From: Thermoproteota archaeon
GTDB lineage: Archaea; Thermoproteota; Thermoprotei_A; Sulfolobales; Pyrodictiaceae
Direction: 5' to 3'
Length of the DNA stretch: 64,000 bases
Assembly: GCA_013153145.1 (NCBI GenBank)
Contig: JAADEY010000019.1
Coordinates: 1 to 64,000, forward strand
How positions within the stretch are numbered: position 1 is the stretch's first letter; each line of letters begins with the position of its first letter. This document shows, piece after piece, positions 57,484 to 64,000 of this stretch. A program made the translations under genes and the position numbers. Under the pieces are notes generated by a model. It saw nothing but the letters and a program-made list of their open reading frames with translations. It ran no database searches and was not told the DNA's origin.

Positions 57484-57783
57484 ATGTCCCAGGCGTCCGC
57501 AACGCCGAGCAATGTCGTCCTCGTGGGTAAGAAGCCCGTCATGAACTATGTGTTGGCAACACTAACCCTGCTGAACCAGGGCGTCAAGGAGATTGTGATA
57601 AAGGCTAGGGGCCGCGCCATAAGCAAGGCAGTCGACACCGTCGAGATAGTGAGGAAGAGGTTCCTGCCCGGCAAGGTCGACGTCAAGGAGATAAAGATCG
57701 ACAGCCAGGTGCTGCAGAACCCCGAGGGCAGGCAGACCCGCGTCAGCACCATAGAGATAGTCCTAGTCAAGAAGGAGGACTGA
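57484..57783 (+). CDS. albA: Alba chromatin protein (paralogue 1)
   Basis: 99 residues from ATG 57484 (TTG 57478 also in frame). [34 protein letters not shown] (two pieces) and [30 protein letters not shown] match canonical crenarchaeal Alba1, including the adjacent Lys pair at the Lys16/17 position of Sulfolobus Alba. It is an abundant DNA/RNA-binding dimer whose affinity is set by lysine acetylation or N-terminal methylation in relatives. Promoter at 57422-57428. The short S30e-linked ORF follows. Confidence 0.96.
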   Translation: MSQASATPSNVVLVGKKPVMNYVLATLTLLNQGVKEIVIKARGRAISKAVDTVEIVRKRFLPGKVDVKEIKIDSQVLQNPEGRQTRVSTIEIVLVKKED

Positions 57784-57804
57784 ACACCATAGATACAAAC
57801 AGTG

Positions 57805-57812
57805 TTTTTAAG
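57805..57812 (+). promoter_or_regulatory. TATA-like box for the small ORF-S30e unit
   Basis: TTTTTAAG, 22 nt after the alba1 stop. Transcription would start near 57833-57838, before the small ORF that runs into the S30e gene. Confidence 0.4.
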
Positions 57813-57887
57813 ACACAAGCGCGACTACATTATTTCTTAAGGCGTCTGAAGCCACAACCACTAGACGAAGAGTTCATCCTCCGACGC

Positions 57888-58034
57888 ATGGTTCAGCTAT
57901 ACTCCTGGCGTGACGAGCCACCCCACGTACTCCTCGTCCATATTATGGAGTCCTCTCCTCACGAGGCAGTAGTACTTGCAAGGCTTCTTGATAGTAGCTT
58001 CAGGCTTTACTATGGAAAGTATAAAAACCTATAA
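57888..58034 (+). CDS. Small unknown ORF translationally coupled to S30e
   Basis: From ATG 57888 it encodes 48 residues, [20 protein letters not shown]..., ending LYYGKYKNL. The same frame stays open upstream with protein-like sequence (RRLKPQPLDEEFILRR), so a non-AUG start such as CTG 57846, which would add 14 residues, is possible and would better match the TATA-like box at 57805. The TAA (58032-58034) overlaps the S30e ATG by one base (TAATG), which strongly suggests coupled translation. No family recognised; the composition is coding-like, with conserved-looking aromatic and charged residues. Confidence 0.65.
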   Translation: MVQLYSWRDEPPHVLLVHIMESSPHEAVVLARLLDSSFRLYYGKYKNL

Positions 58035-58228
58035 TGCCGGGTAAGGGCTCTGGTGTAGCGGCAGTGCCAAGCCACGGCTCGCTGACAAAGGCAGGTAAGG
58101 TTAGGAAGCAGACACCAAAGATACCGCCAAAGCCGAAGGATAATCCATGCCCCCGTGTACGTAACCGCCGCGAGTACCTAAGGTACCTCCGCCGCATGAG
58201 CCAGCAGGCTGTGAGGATAAGGCGCTGA
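58034..58228 (+). CDS. rps30e: 30S ribosomal protein S30e
   Basis: 64 residues, very basic. The signature [20 protein letters not shown] (about 13-32) and the C-terminal [14 protein letters not shown] are those of S30e (the ribosomal part of eukaryotic FAU). It is a small-subunit protein near the decoding site. The start ATG shares a base with the stop of the preceding small ORF. No ubiquitin-like fusion is present. Confidence 0.95.
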   Translation: MPGKGSGVAAVPSHGSLTKAGKVRKQTPKIPPKPKDNPCPRVRNRREYLRYLRRMSQQAVRIRR

Positions 58229-58355
58229 TCACCCCACTGAAGGAACACGGCTCCATGGATGTTTCGATGCGTGGCTTAGACCTCCTCTTTTAATGTCTGC
58301 CTCTCAGCCTGCATACTCCTAGAGAAGAGGCGTATGTAGTCCTCGGTGTCTGGTC

Positions 58356-59738
58356 TTGACGAGCCTATACGGGTATGAAGGCCCTGCGGCAGAGCTTGTG
58401 AAGGAGGCTGGCGCGAAGCCAGGTGATCTCGTCGAGGTATCAAGGCCTGATGGCACGCGGTACCGTGGGGTTCTCATGCCCAGGTATGCTTTGAGTGGTA
58501 AACCGATACTCGTCATCAAGCTTGATAATGGCTACAATATTGGTGTGCGTGTGACGCCCGGGACTAGGCTACGTGTCATCGCGACAAGAGAGGAGGTGCT
58601 GAAGGCGGCTAGGAGGTCGGGAGCACCAGCGGTGATCCCCCTTATAGAGGAGCAGCCTCCACCTGGCCCGAAGCCTAGGATAATGATAATAGGTACTGGC
58701 GGTACGATAGCTAGCAAGATCGAGTACGAGACTGGTGCCGTGAAGCCGGCGTTTAGCGCGGAGGAGATATTGGAGGCTGTGCCGGAGATAGGGTTCATAG
58801 CCGATATAGAAGCCGAGGTATTATTCAACATCCTAAGCGAGAACATGAGGCCAGAGCTCTGGGAGAAGATCGCGGAGAGAGTCGCGCGCCACATAGCCGA
58901 GGGATTCAACGGCATAGTGATCACGCACGGCACCGACACCATGGCCTACACCGCCGCCGCACTCTCCTTCGCCCTACGCGGACTACCAGTACCAGTGGCG
59001 CTCGTCGGCGCCCAGCGCAGCAGCGACAGGCCTAGCTCGGATGCAGCCTTCAACCTCCATGCAGCAGTACTCTTCGCTGCGAAGGCGGATGCCGCAGAGG
59101 TGGCAGTCGTCATGCATGGAGAGCCAAGCGACAGCTACGCCCTAGCACATAGGGGCACCAAGGTCAGGAAGATGCATACCAGTCGGCGCGATGCATTCCA
59201 ATCGATAAACTCGACTCCCCTGGCAAGGATAGTCCCGAAGGAGAACAAGATAGAGATGTTGATGAAGCCCCTTAGGCGGAGGGGTGAGGAGGAGCTCAGG
59301 CTTGAGAACGGCTTTGAGCGTAAGGTCGCACTCATAAAATACTATCCTGGCATGTATGGTGAGATAATAGACGTGCTCGTCGACAAGGGGTATCGGGGCA
59401 TTGTCCTCGAGGGTACCGGGCTCGGCCATGTGGGGGAGTGGCTCATCGAGCCTATAAAGAGGGCGGTGGAGGAGGGCGTGGCGGTAGTAATGACGAGTCA
59501 GTGTCTCTTCGGCAGAGTAAACATGAACGTCTACACCACCGGGAGGAAGCTAATAGCCGCGGGCGTCATACCGGGCGGCGACATGCTCCCGGAAACGGCG
59601 TTCGTGAAGCTCTCATGGATACTCCACCGCGTACACGATCTGAAAGAAGTACGGCGCATCTTCCTCGAAAACCTTGCAGGCGAATACAATCCCCGCCTCA
59701 CCCTACGCCTCTACCCGAGGTGGCCGCTCAATGGTTGA
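58356..59738 (+). CDS. gatD: Glutamyl-tRNA(Gln) amidotransferase subunit D
   Basis: 460 residues from TTG 58356. An N-terminal ~85-residue beta-barrel extension (GDLVEVSRPDGTRYRGVLMP) precedes an L-asparaginase fold with IIGTGGTIASKI (catalytic Thr about 114), VITHGTDTMAYTAAALSF (second Thr and Asp about 190-207) and the catalytic Lys segment GAQRSSDRPSSDAAFNL. It releases ammonia from glutamine or asparagine for GatE. Its stop overlaps the gatE start by 8 nt. A TATA-like CTCTTTTAATG lies at about 58287-58297. Confidence 0.96.
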   Translation: MTSLYGYEGPAAELVKEAGAKPGDLVEVSRPDGTRYRGVLMPRYALSGKPILVIKLDNGYNIGVRVTPGTRLRVIATREEVLKAARRSGAPAVIPLIEEQPPPGPKPRIMIIGTGGTIASKIEYETGAVKPAFSAEEILEAVPEIGFIADIEAEVLFNILSENMRPELWEKIAERVARHIAEGFNGIVITHGTDTMAYTAAALSFALRGLPVPVALVGAQRSSDRPSSDAAFNLHAAVLFAAKADAAEVAVVMHGEPSDSYALAHRGTKVRKMHTSRRDAFQSINSTPLARIVPKENKIEMLMKPLRRRGEEELRLENGFERKVALIKYYPGMYGEIIDVLVDKGYRGIVLEGTGLGHVGEWLIEPIKRAVEEGVAVVMTSQCLFGRVNMNVYTTGRKLIAAGVIPGGDMLPETAFVKLSWILHRVHDLKEVRRIFLENLAGEYNPRLTLRLYPRWPLNG

Positions 59739-61680
59739 CCCCAAGCTAGACACTAGCCGCTACGACCCCCGTAGCCTGGGCCTCAAGGTAGGCCTAGAGA
59801 TACACCAGCAGCTAGACACAAGGCACAAACTGTTCTGCAACTGCCCGACAAAGCTGGTTCACGGCGAGGCGGAGGAGGATATCTTCTACCGCAGGCTCAG
59901 GCCGACGAGGAGCGAGCTAGGCGAAGTAGACGTCGCGGCGCTCTTCGAGTGGAGGAAGGGTAGAATCTACGAGTACCATGCACCCCTAAACTGCAGCTGC
60001 CTAGTCGAAGCCGATGAGGAGCCACCTCACGAGCTTAACCGCGAGGCGCTAGTGATAGCCCTCGCGATAGCCAAGGCGCTTAACTCGAAGCCGGTCGACG
60101 AGATATACGTTATGAGGAAGATAGTGATTGATGGATCAAACACGACCGGGTTCCAGCGCACAGCCATAGTCGCACTCGGCGGCTACATAGACCTTCCAAG
60201 CGGTAAGCGCATCGGGATACAGACCATAGCAGTCGAGGAAGACGCAGCCAGGAAGGCTGGCGAGAAGGGGACAGTTACAAGCTATATGCTGGACAGGATG
60301 GGCATACCACTGATAGAGATCTCAACGGCGCCCGACATAACGAGCCCCGAGGAGGCATACGAGACAGCGCACACGATAGGCCAGCTCCTAAGGCTGAGCG
60401 GCCGCGTGAAGAGAGGCATAGGCACGATAAGACAGGACCTGAACGTCTCGATAAAGGGAGGGACGAAGATCGAGATAAAGGGTGTGCAGCTACTCGACCT
60501 ACTCCCAAAGGTAGTGTTCTATGAGGCGATAAGGCAGGCAAGGCTCCTAGAGATACGGGAGGAGCTCCGGAGGAGGGGGGTAACCGAGGAGTACATAGCC
60601 GAGAACGCCGTAGTCAAGGATGTAACTAGTATATTCAAGAAGACAAAGTGCAAGATAATAAGGAAGGTGATCAAGAAGGGTGGCCGCGTACTCGCACTAC
60701 GCCTACCCGGCTTCCACGGCCTACTAGGCGTAGAGGTTGAGCCGGGTAGGCGCTTCGGCACAGAGCTAGCAGACTACGCCAGGTTCTGGGGAGGGGTAGG
60801 CGGCATATTCCACTCAGACGAGCTCCCAGCCTACGGTATATCGGAGGAGGAACTAGCGGAGGTCTACAAGGAGCTCTCAGCCGACAAGGACAAGGATGCA
60901 GTAGTATTGGTCGCCGACGAGGAGAAGAAGGCAAGGAAGGCGCTAGAAGCTGTCCTCGACCGCGCAAAGTACGCGACAAAGGGAGTCCCCCCGGAGACGA
61001 GGGCTGCACTAAGCGACGGCACCACACGATACATGAGGCCGCTACCCGGCTCAGCTAGGATGTACCCCGAGACGGACGTGCCCCCATTCGAGGTAACCGA
61101 GGACGTGCTCGCCGAGGCGGAGAAGATAAAGCCAGTTCACCCAATGGTTAAGCTCGAGGAGCTTACAAGGAGATACGGCCTCTCAAAACAACTCGCAAAG
61201 CAGCTTCTCCACGAGCTAAGGCTGGACCTCTTCGAGAGGCTCGCAGCAAAGTACTCAGACAAGGTGCCGGCAACCTACATAGCATCAATATTCACAAACC
61301 TCCTACGCAGCCTACGCCGTGAGGGAGTAAACATAGACAACATAACGGATGAGGACATAGAGGCGATAGTGAAGGCGCTCGCAGAGCACCGTATACCTAA
61401 GGAGGCGGTTGAAGAGATAATTAGGAAGGCCGCAGAGACACCGAGCCATGACATAAACAAGATAATTGAGGAGGTAGCCTCCAGGCGGGTCAGCATCGAG
61501 GAAGTCGAGAAACTCGTAGACGAGGCGGTAGAGAAGCTAAAGGACGAGATAAGGGCTAAGGGCATGAGGGCGCTAAGCAAGGTAATGGGCCTAGTGATGC
61601 CGAAGCTACGTGGACGCGTAGAGGGAAGAGTAGTGGCTGAGATAGCAAAGAAGAAGATACAAGAGGTTCTAGGAGGCTAG
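59731..61680 (+). CDS. gatE: Glutamyl-tRNA(Gln) amidotransferase subunit E
   Basis: 649 residues from ATG 59731; the longer frame from 59674 lies within gatD. The GatB/GatE cradle begins GLKVGLEIHQQLDTRHKLFCNCP and continues with EIYVMRKIVIDGSNTTGFQRT; an AspRS-like insertion domain (about 290-420) and a C-terminal YqeY-like tail domain follow. With GatD it converts Glu-tRNA(Gln) to Gln-tRNA(Gln), the only route in archaea without GlnRS. Full length for the archaeal family. Confidence 0.97.
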   Translation: MVDPKLDTSRYDPRSLGLKVGLEIHQQLDTRHKLFCNCPTKLVHGEAEEDIFYRRLRPTRSELGEVDVAALFEWRKGRIYEYHAPLNCSCLVEADEEPPHELNREALVIALAIAKALNSKPVDEIYVMRKIVIDGSNTTGFQRTAIVALGGYIDLPSGKRIGIQTIAVEEDAARKAGEKGTVTSYMLDRMGIPLIEISTAPDITSPEEAYETAHTIGQLLRLSGRVKRGIGTIRQDLNVSIKGGTKIEIKGVQLLDLLPKVVFYEAIRQARLLEIREELRRRGVTEEYIAENAVVKDVTSIFKKTKCKIIRKVIKKGGRVLALRLPGFHGLLGVEVEPGRRFGTELADYARFWGGVGGIFHSDELPAYGISEEELAEVYKELSADKDKDAVVLVADEEKKARKALEAVLDRAKYATKGVPPETRAALSDGTTRYMRPLPGSARMYPETDVPPFEVTEDVLAEAEKIKPVHPMVKLEELTRRYGLSKQLAKQLLHELRLDLFERLAAKYSDKVPATYIASIFTNLLRSLRREGVNIDNITDEDIEAIVKALAEHRIPKEAVEEIIRKAAETPSHDINKIIEEVASRRVSIEEVEKLVDEAVEKLKDEIRAKGMRALSKVMGLVMPKLRGRVEGRVVAEIAKKKIQEVLGG

Positions 61681-61697
61681 GAAGGGAGACGCGGGCA

Positions 61698-61754
61698 GTG
61701 ATGTGTACTCCCGTCGCCGAGGAACCCCTTAATGAGGAGAAGGCATTTGTCTGA
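61698..61754 (+). ncRNA. Candidate box C/D sRNA after gatE, guide matching a conserved 23S segment
   Basis: C-like GTGATGT (61698-61704), 12-nt guide GTACTCCCGTCG, D'-like CCGA (61717-61720), C'-like ATGAGGA (61732-61738), 12-nt guide GAAGGCATTTGT and D CTGA (61751-61754). GGGC before and GCCC after the boxes can form the terminal stem. The reverse complement of the D guide contains CAAATGCCTT, which matches the CAAAUGCCU(U/C)G segment of archaeal/eukaryal large-subunit rRNA near the A-loop-proximal helix 71 region, as recalled. Both spacers of exactly 12 nt support the call, but the C box has one mismatch. Confidence 0.55.
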
Positions 61755-61776
61755 GCCCCTCTCTCCTCCCTGCACA

Positions 61777-62457
61777 TCACCCGCTCATCTTAGCAGCCAT
61801 GAAGATCCTCCTGACTAGTTCATCCTCATAAGGTACACCAACGTAGACAAGCTGCCCGTTCACTGCTATAGCAGGTACATTCACTACTCCATACCTATCA
61901 GCTATATCAGGGTTCTCGAACGCCTCAACAACTATCGAGTAGTAGTCCTTGAACCCCCTGCGCCGTGCCTCATACACGAGCATGTTAGCTATCAATGCTG
62001 CATAGGGGCAGTAAGGGCACGGAGGCGTCACTATAACCTCTATGTAGACCTTACGATCACCCAGCTCCTCAATCTTCTTAATAGTCTCCTTGTCGAGGCC
62101 GCTCTCCCCGTTGGATATACGGATTATTGTCTCTATGAAGCCCTTAAGCTCCTCCCCCCAGGGTAGGCCTAGGTAGCGTATGCCGCCGTCTAGCAGGAGT
62201 ATTGTTGGTGCACGGTCAACCCTATACTTTATGAAGTCGTCCTTGTCACGTGGCCATATGTGTACGTGGAGTCTGATTTTCCCCTTGGGGGCCTCCTCGA
62301 CAACCGCTTTGACTAGCTTCTCGGCTTCCCCACATGTATAGCAGTCCGACTCTGCTATGAAGAGGTGCATGTCAACGGGGTTCTTCATGTCGCGTAACGC
62401 GTCTCTCAGCGCCTCCCTCAGCTCCCTGGTTATCTCGACGCGTAGCATTTCCTCCAC
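61777..62457 (-). CDS. pdo: Protein disulfide oxidoreductase (two thioredoxin folds)
   Basis: 226 residues. The N-terminal unit has a redox motif SDCYTCGEAEKLV (CxxC about 39-42) and the C-terminal unit PPCPYCPYAALI (CxxC about 146-149), each followed by the cis-proline strand (RAPTILLL and VNVPAIAVNG). This is the glutaredoxin-like PDO of hyperthermophiles, which makes and shuffles disulfides in intracellular proteins. ATG 62457 has a preceding C-rich/GAGG context on the coding strand. Divergent from the HTH gene with a 114-bp shared promoter region. Confidence 0.94.
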   Translation of the reverse strand: MEEMLRVEITRELREALRDALRDMKNPVDMHLFIAESDCYTCGEAEKLVKAVVEEAPKGKIRLHVHIWPRDKDDFIKYRVDRAPTILLLDGGIRYLGLPWGEELKGFIETIIRISNGESGLDKETIKKIEELGDRKVYIEVIVTPPCPYCPYAALIANMLVYEARRRGFKDYYSIVVEAFENPDIADRYGVVNVPAIAVNGQLVYVGVPYEDELVRRIFMAAKMSG

Positions 62458-62522
62458 TGATTACCCCTCGTGAAGCCTGGCCGGCGGCGGGTTAAGTAAG
62501 CAGTGGGGATAAAAATGATTTA

Positions 62523-62532
62523 AACATATGTT
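62523..62532. promoter_or_regulatory. Palindrome AACATATGTT over the promoter of the HTH regulator
   Basis: AACATATGTT is a perfect 10-bp palindrome overlapping the end of the TATA-like GATTTAAAC (62517-62525), 40 nt before the regulator start at 62572. In the divergent gap with pdo it could be an operator for the regulator itself. Confidence 0.4.
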
Positions 62533-62571
62533 AATCTGGCTTACATCTCCCCGGGGAGGAATGAGGACATC

Positions 62572-62934
62572 ATGACGGGCGGTGTGGGGCGTAAGAGTGT
62601 GGTGGCGCCATGCGAGCTCTTCTCCAAGAGGCTTGTGCCGGCAATAAGGGCTGCAATGGTAATTATAATGGTTAGGGAGTATGGGTTAACGGCGTATCGT
62701 GCAGCAAAGATACTAGGCATAACGCCTGCTGCAGCCTCAAACTACGTCCTGAAGAGGAGAGGTAGCCGTATAGCCGAGGTCATCCTAGGCTATGAGAAGG
62801 CTAGGCGGAAGATAGCAGAGGTCGTAGAGCGTGCAATCGTGCAAGGCTCTGCAGGCCCGGAAGCGATATGTGAGGTTTGCAGGTTCCTGCGTAAAACCAT
62901 GCCCGAGCTGAGGGAGGTTCTAAGCTATCCCTAG
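62572..62934 (+). CDS. Archaeal HTH transcriptional regulator (COG2522-like) with cysteine tail
   Basis: 120 residues. APCELFSKRLVPAIRAAMVI is followed by the helix-turn-helix YGLTAYRAAKILGITPAAASNYVLKRRG (described in parts; recognition helix PAAASNYV) and a C-terminal CEVCRFLRKTMPELREVL. The combination of a Cys near the N terminus and a CxxC near the C terminus is typical for this archaeal regulator family, some members of which may sense metals or redox state. GAGG at 62563-62566 lies 5 nt before ATG 62572. A four-codon ORF (62561-62575) overlaps the start. Its stop overlaps the phosphatase gene by 4 nt. Confidence 0.85.
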   Translation: MTGGVGRKSVVAPCELFSKRLVPAIRAAMVIIMVREYGLTAYRAAKILGITPAAASNYVLKRRGSRIAEVILGYEKARRKIAEVVERAIVQGSAGPEAICEVCRFLRKTMPELREVLSYP

Positions 62935-63869
62935 CCGGCCTCAACGAGCCTCACATACCTCCGTAGCACCTCGGCTTTCTCCTCGCGAAGCCTCCATGGC
63001 TCCTCTAGCTGCAGGTACCCAGCAGCCTGGTTACCGTAGTGTGGTAATATGCAGCTGAAGAGCGTGAGAACCCTACCACCATGATTGAACTTGTATCCGT
63101 TGAAGCACGGCTCATGGGCCCTCACTATAGCTTTTATGTTCTCCCTCTCAAGCACTGCATCAGTCACCATGGGGCCCCAGAGGTACCCGGCTCCACGGGG
63201 CGAGGGAAGCCACTCGTCAGCATCCTCGGTCGGGTCATTCCAGAGTATCTCTTCGAGGACACGGTCGCCTGGGGGCCCGTTGGGGCATCGGAGTAGTTTG
63301 TGTAGGTCGGCTTTCTCCGTAACCTCCTCTATTGGGGGGCCACCATGTAGCATGAGTAGTATCTTGGGCAGCTTGGCTGCCAGGGGTAGCTTGTCGAAGA
63401 ACTCCATGCAGAGATTGTAGAGGCGGCGCGCCTTTGTCGGCCCGAGCCTAGTCAGCAGGAGGTATGGGAAGTCGTGGGGGTAGGGCTCAAGGCCCTTAGG
63501 TGGCTCATGATTGCCCCTCAGTACGACTACGTTATCCATAATGGTGTATGCGAGTGCAACGCTCAGCAGGGTCTCTATCTGGTACTCTCCTCTATCGATG
63601 TAGTCGCCTAGGAAGACTATATAGTAGTCCTCCGGGCCTAGACCCTTCTCCGCTACAGCCGCATCTATCCTTGATGCTATCTTGTGGAGTGTGGGCCAGT
63701 CGCCGTGGATATCGCCTATGACGAAGAGCGGTCTTGGCTCGCTGAGCACTACAAGCCTGCAGCCAGGAACCCTCCTAGAGGCGACGCTCTCGGCATCCCT
63801 TATTGCCTGCTCTATATCATTATAGTTTGTTGATATGCGTTTAGCTTTCTCAACGACGTCTCTTAGCAT
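62931..63869 (-). CDS. PPP-family serine/threonine protein phosphatase
   Basis: 312 residues. The metallophosphatase signatures are complete: IGDIHGDW (Asp53, His55), FLGDYIDRG (Asp89, Asp92) and LRGNHEPP (Asn120, His121), then LMLHGGPP and AHEPCFNGY with the later histidines. It resembles archaeal PP1/PP2A-like enzymes, which use Mn2+ and dephosphorylate Ser/Thr residues. ATG 63869. No kinase gene is adjacent. It is convergent with the HTH gene (4-nt overlap). Confidence 0.94.
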   Translation of the reverse strand: MLRDVVEKAKRISTNYNDIEQAIRDAESVASRRVPGCRLVVLSEPRPLFVIGDIHGDWPTLHKIASRIDAAVAEKGLGPEDYYIVFLGDYIDRGEYQIETLLSVALAYTIMDNVVVLRGNHEPPKGLEPYPHDFPYLLLTRLGPTKARRLYNLCMEFFDKLPLAAKLPKILLMLHGGPPIEEVTEKADLHKLLRCPNGPPGDRVLEEILWNDPTEDADEWLPSPRGAGYLWGPMVTDAVLERENIKAIVRAHEPCFNGYKFNHGGRVLTLFSCILPHYGNQAAGYLQLEEPWRLREEKAEVLRRYVRLVEAG

Positions 63870-64000
63870 AGCCTTGTCCCACGCCTCCGCTCAAATAATA
63901 CGCGGGGCGCCCTCTTAACTCTTAGCGTTAGGCATGTAAAGGTGAACGCTTCCAGGGACAAGCATACATCTTCATAACTCTCTCCCGGCCTTGGATGCTC
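63870..64000. other. Window-end intergenic region
   Basis: 131 bp upstream of the phosphatase gene. A minus-strand frame is open from the window edge to about 63866 (ending ...RRRGTRLC) but its composition is not convincing as protein. The sequence TATTATTTG on the minus strand (about 63892-63900) may be the TATA box of the phosphatase gene. Nothing else seen. Confidence 0.3.

Noticed and set aside
63866-64000. Minus-strand partial gene entering from the window end
   Set aside because: The open frame is only about 45 codons with unconvincing composition and no recognisable motif.

Overview
The window is a dense piece of chromosome from a hyperthermophilic archaeon, most likely a crenarchaeon of the Desulfurococcales/Pyrodictiaceae type (Hyperthermus-, Pyrodictium- or Pyrolobus-like). 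Supporting evidence: reverse gyrase, topoisomerase VI, RadA, two Alba chromatin proteins, TBP, GatD/GatE, the TrpRS type close to that of Aeropyrum, a non-catalytic (structural) tRNA-splicing endonuclease subunit of the kind found in crenarchaeal heterotetramers, many GTG/TTG starts, AGG/ATA-rich codon use, short TATA-type promoters and very short intergenic spaces. The genus assignment is inference. I see no rRNA, CRISPR array, insertion sequence, integrase or prophage.

Layout. 1-10.8 kb: end of a Grc3/Clp1-like RNA kinase, hexulose-phosphate synthase, CTP synthase, CutA, an intron-bearing tRNA-Lys(CUU), a ClC channel with CBS domains, TBP, then a minus-strand operon joining an exported Lon-like protease, a Cas4-like nuclease, a PHP phosphoesterase and two small unknown proteins, followed by two small DNA-binding proteins. 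10.8-21 kb: Lhr-type helicase, pgk-gap glycolytic pair, UspA, two unknown genes, TrpRS, iron alcohol dehydrogenase, NurA-like nuclease. 21-24.5 kb: a compact cluster for a methanopterin-type modified folate (PTPS-like, DUF447, MptE-like, DmrX-like, MptG-like). 24.4-31.6 kb: an RNA-maturation group (TmcA, RtcB, HisRS, structural EndA subunit) and MtnA. 31.6-35 kb: an archaeal type IV pilus operon (pilin, ATPase, membrane platform). 35-38.6 kb: topoisomerase VI B and A with deoC. 38.6-44.6 kb: zinc ribbon, ASCH protein, GlmU-like protein, GlmS, ThrRS. 44.7-51 kb: RadA, prepilin peptidase, HIT protein, several small proteins and a second Lhr helicase. 51-64 kb: Alba2, reverse gyrase, NnrD/E, Alba1, a missed small ORF, S30e, GatD-GatE, protein disulfide oxidoreductase, an HTH regulator and a PPP phosphatase.

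The least expected content is in the gaps. Several intergenic stretches carry box C/D sRNA signatures. The best one (51206-51253) has C, C' and D boxes with 12-nt guides on both sides, and its D guide is complementary to the peptidyl-transferase-centre segment of 23S rRNA. A second (61698-61754) has a guide complementary to another conserved 23S segment as I remember it. Two short genes below 60 codons (a zinc ribbon at 38723-38902 and an ORF ending on the S30e start codon at 58034) look real. A perfect 21-bp palindrome lies in the pilin/top6B divergent promoter region. The tRNA-processing theme (RNA kinase, RtcB, EndA, TmcA, intron-containing tRNA, guide RNAs) and the pterin cluster are the two most coherent functional stories.
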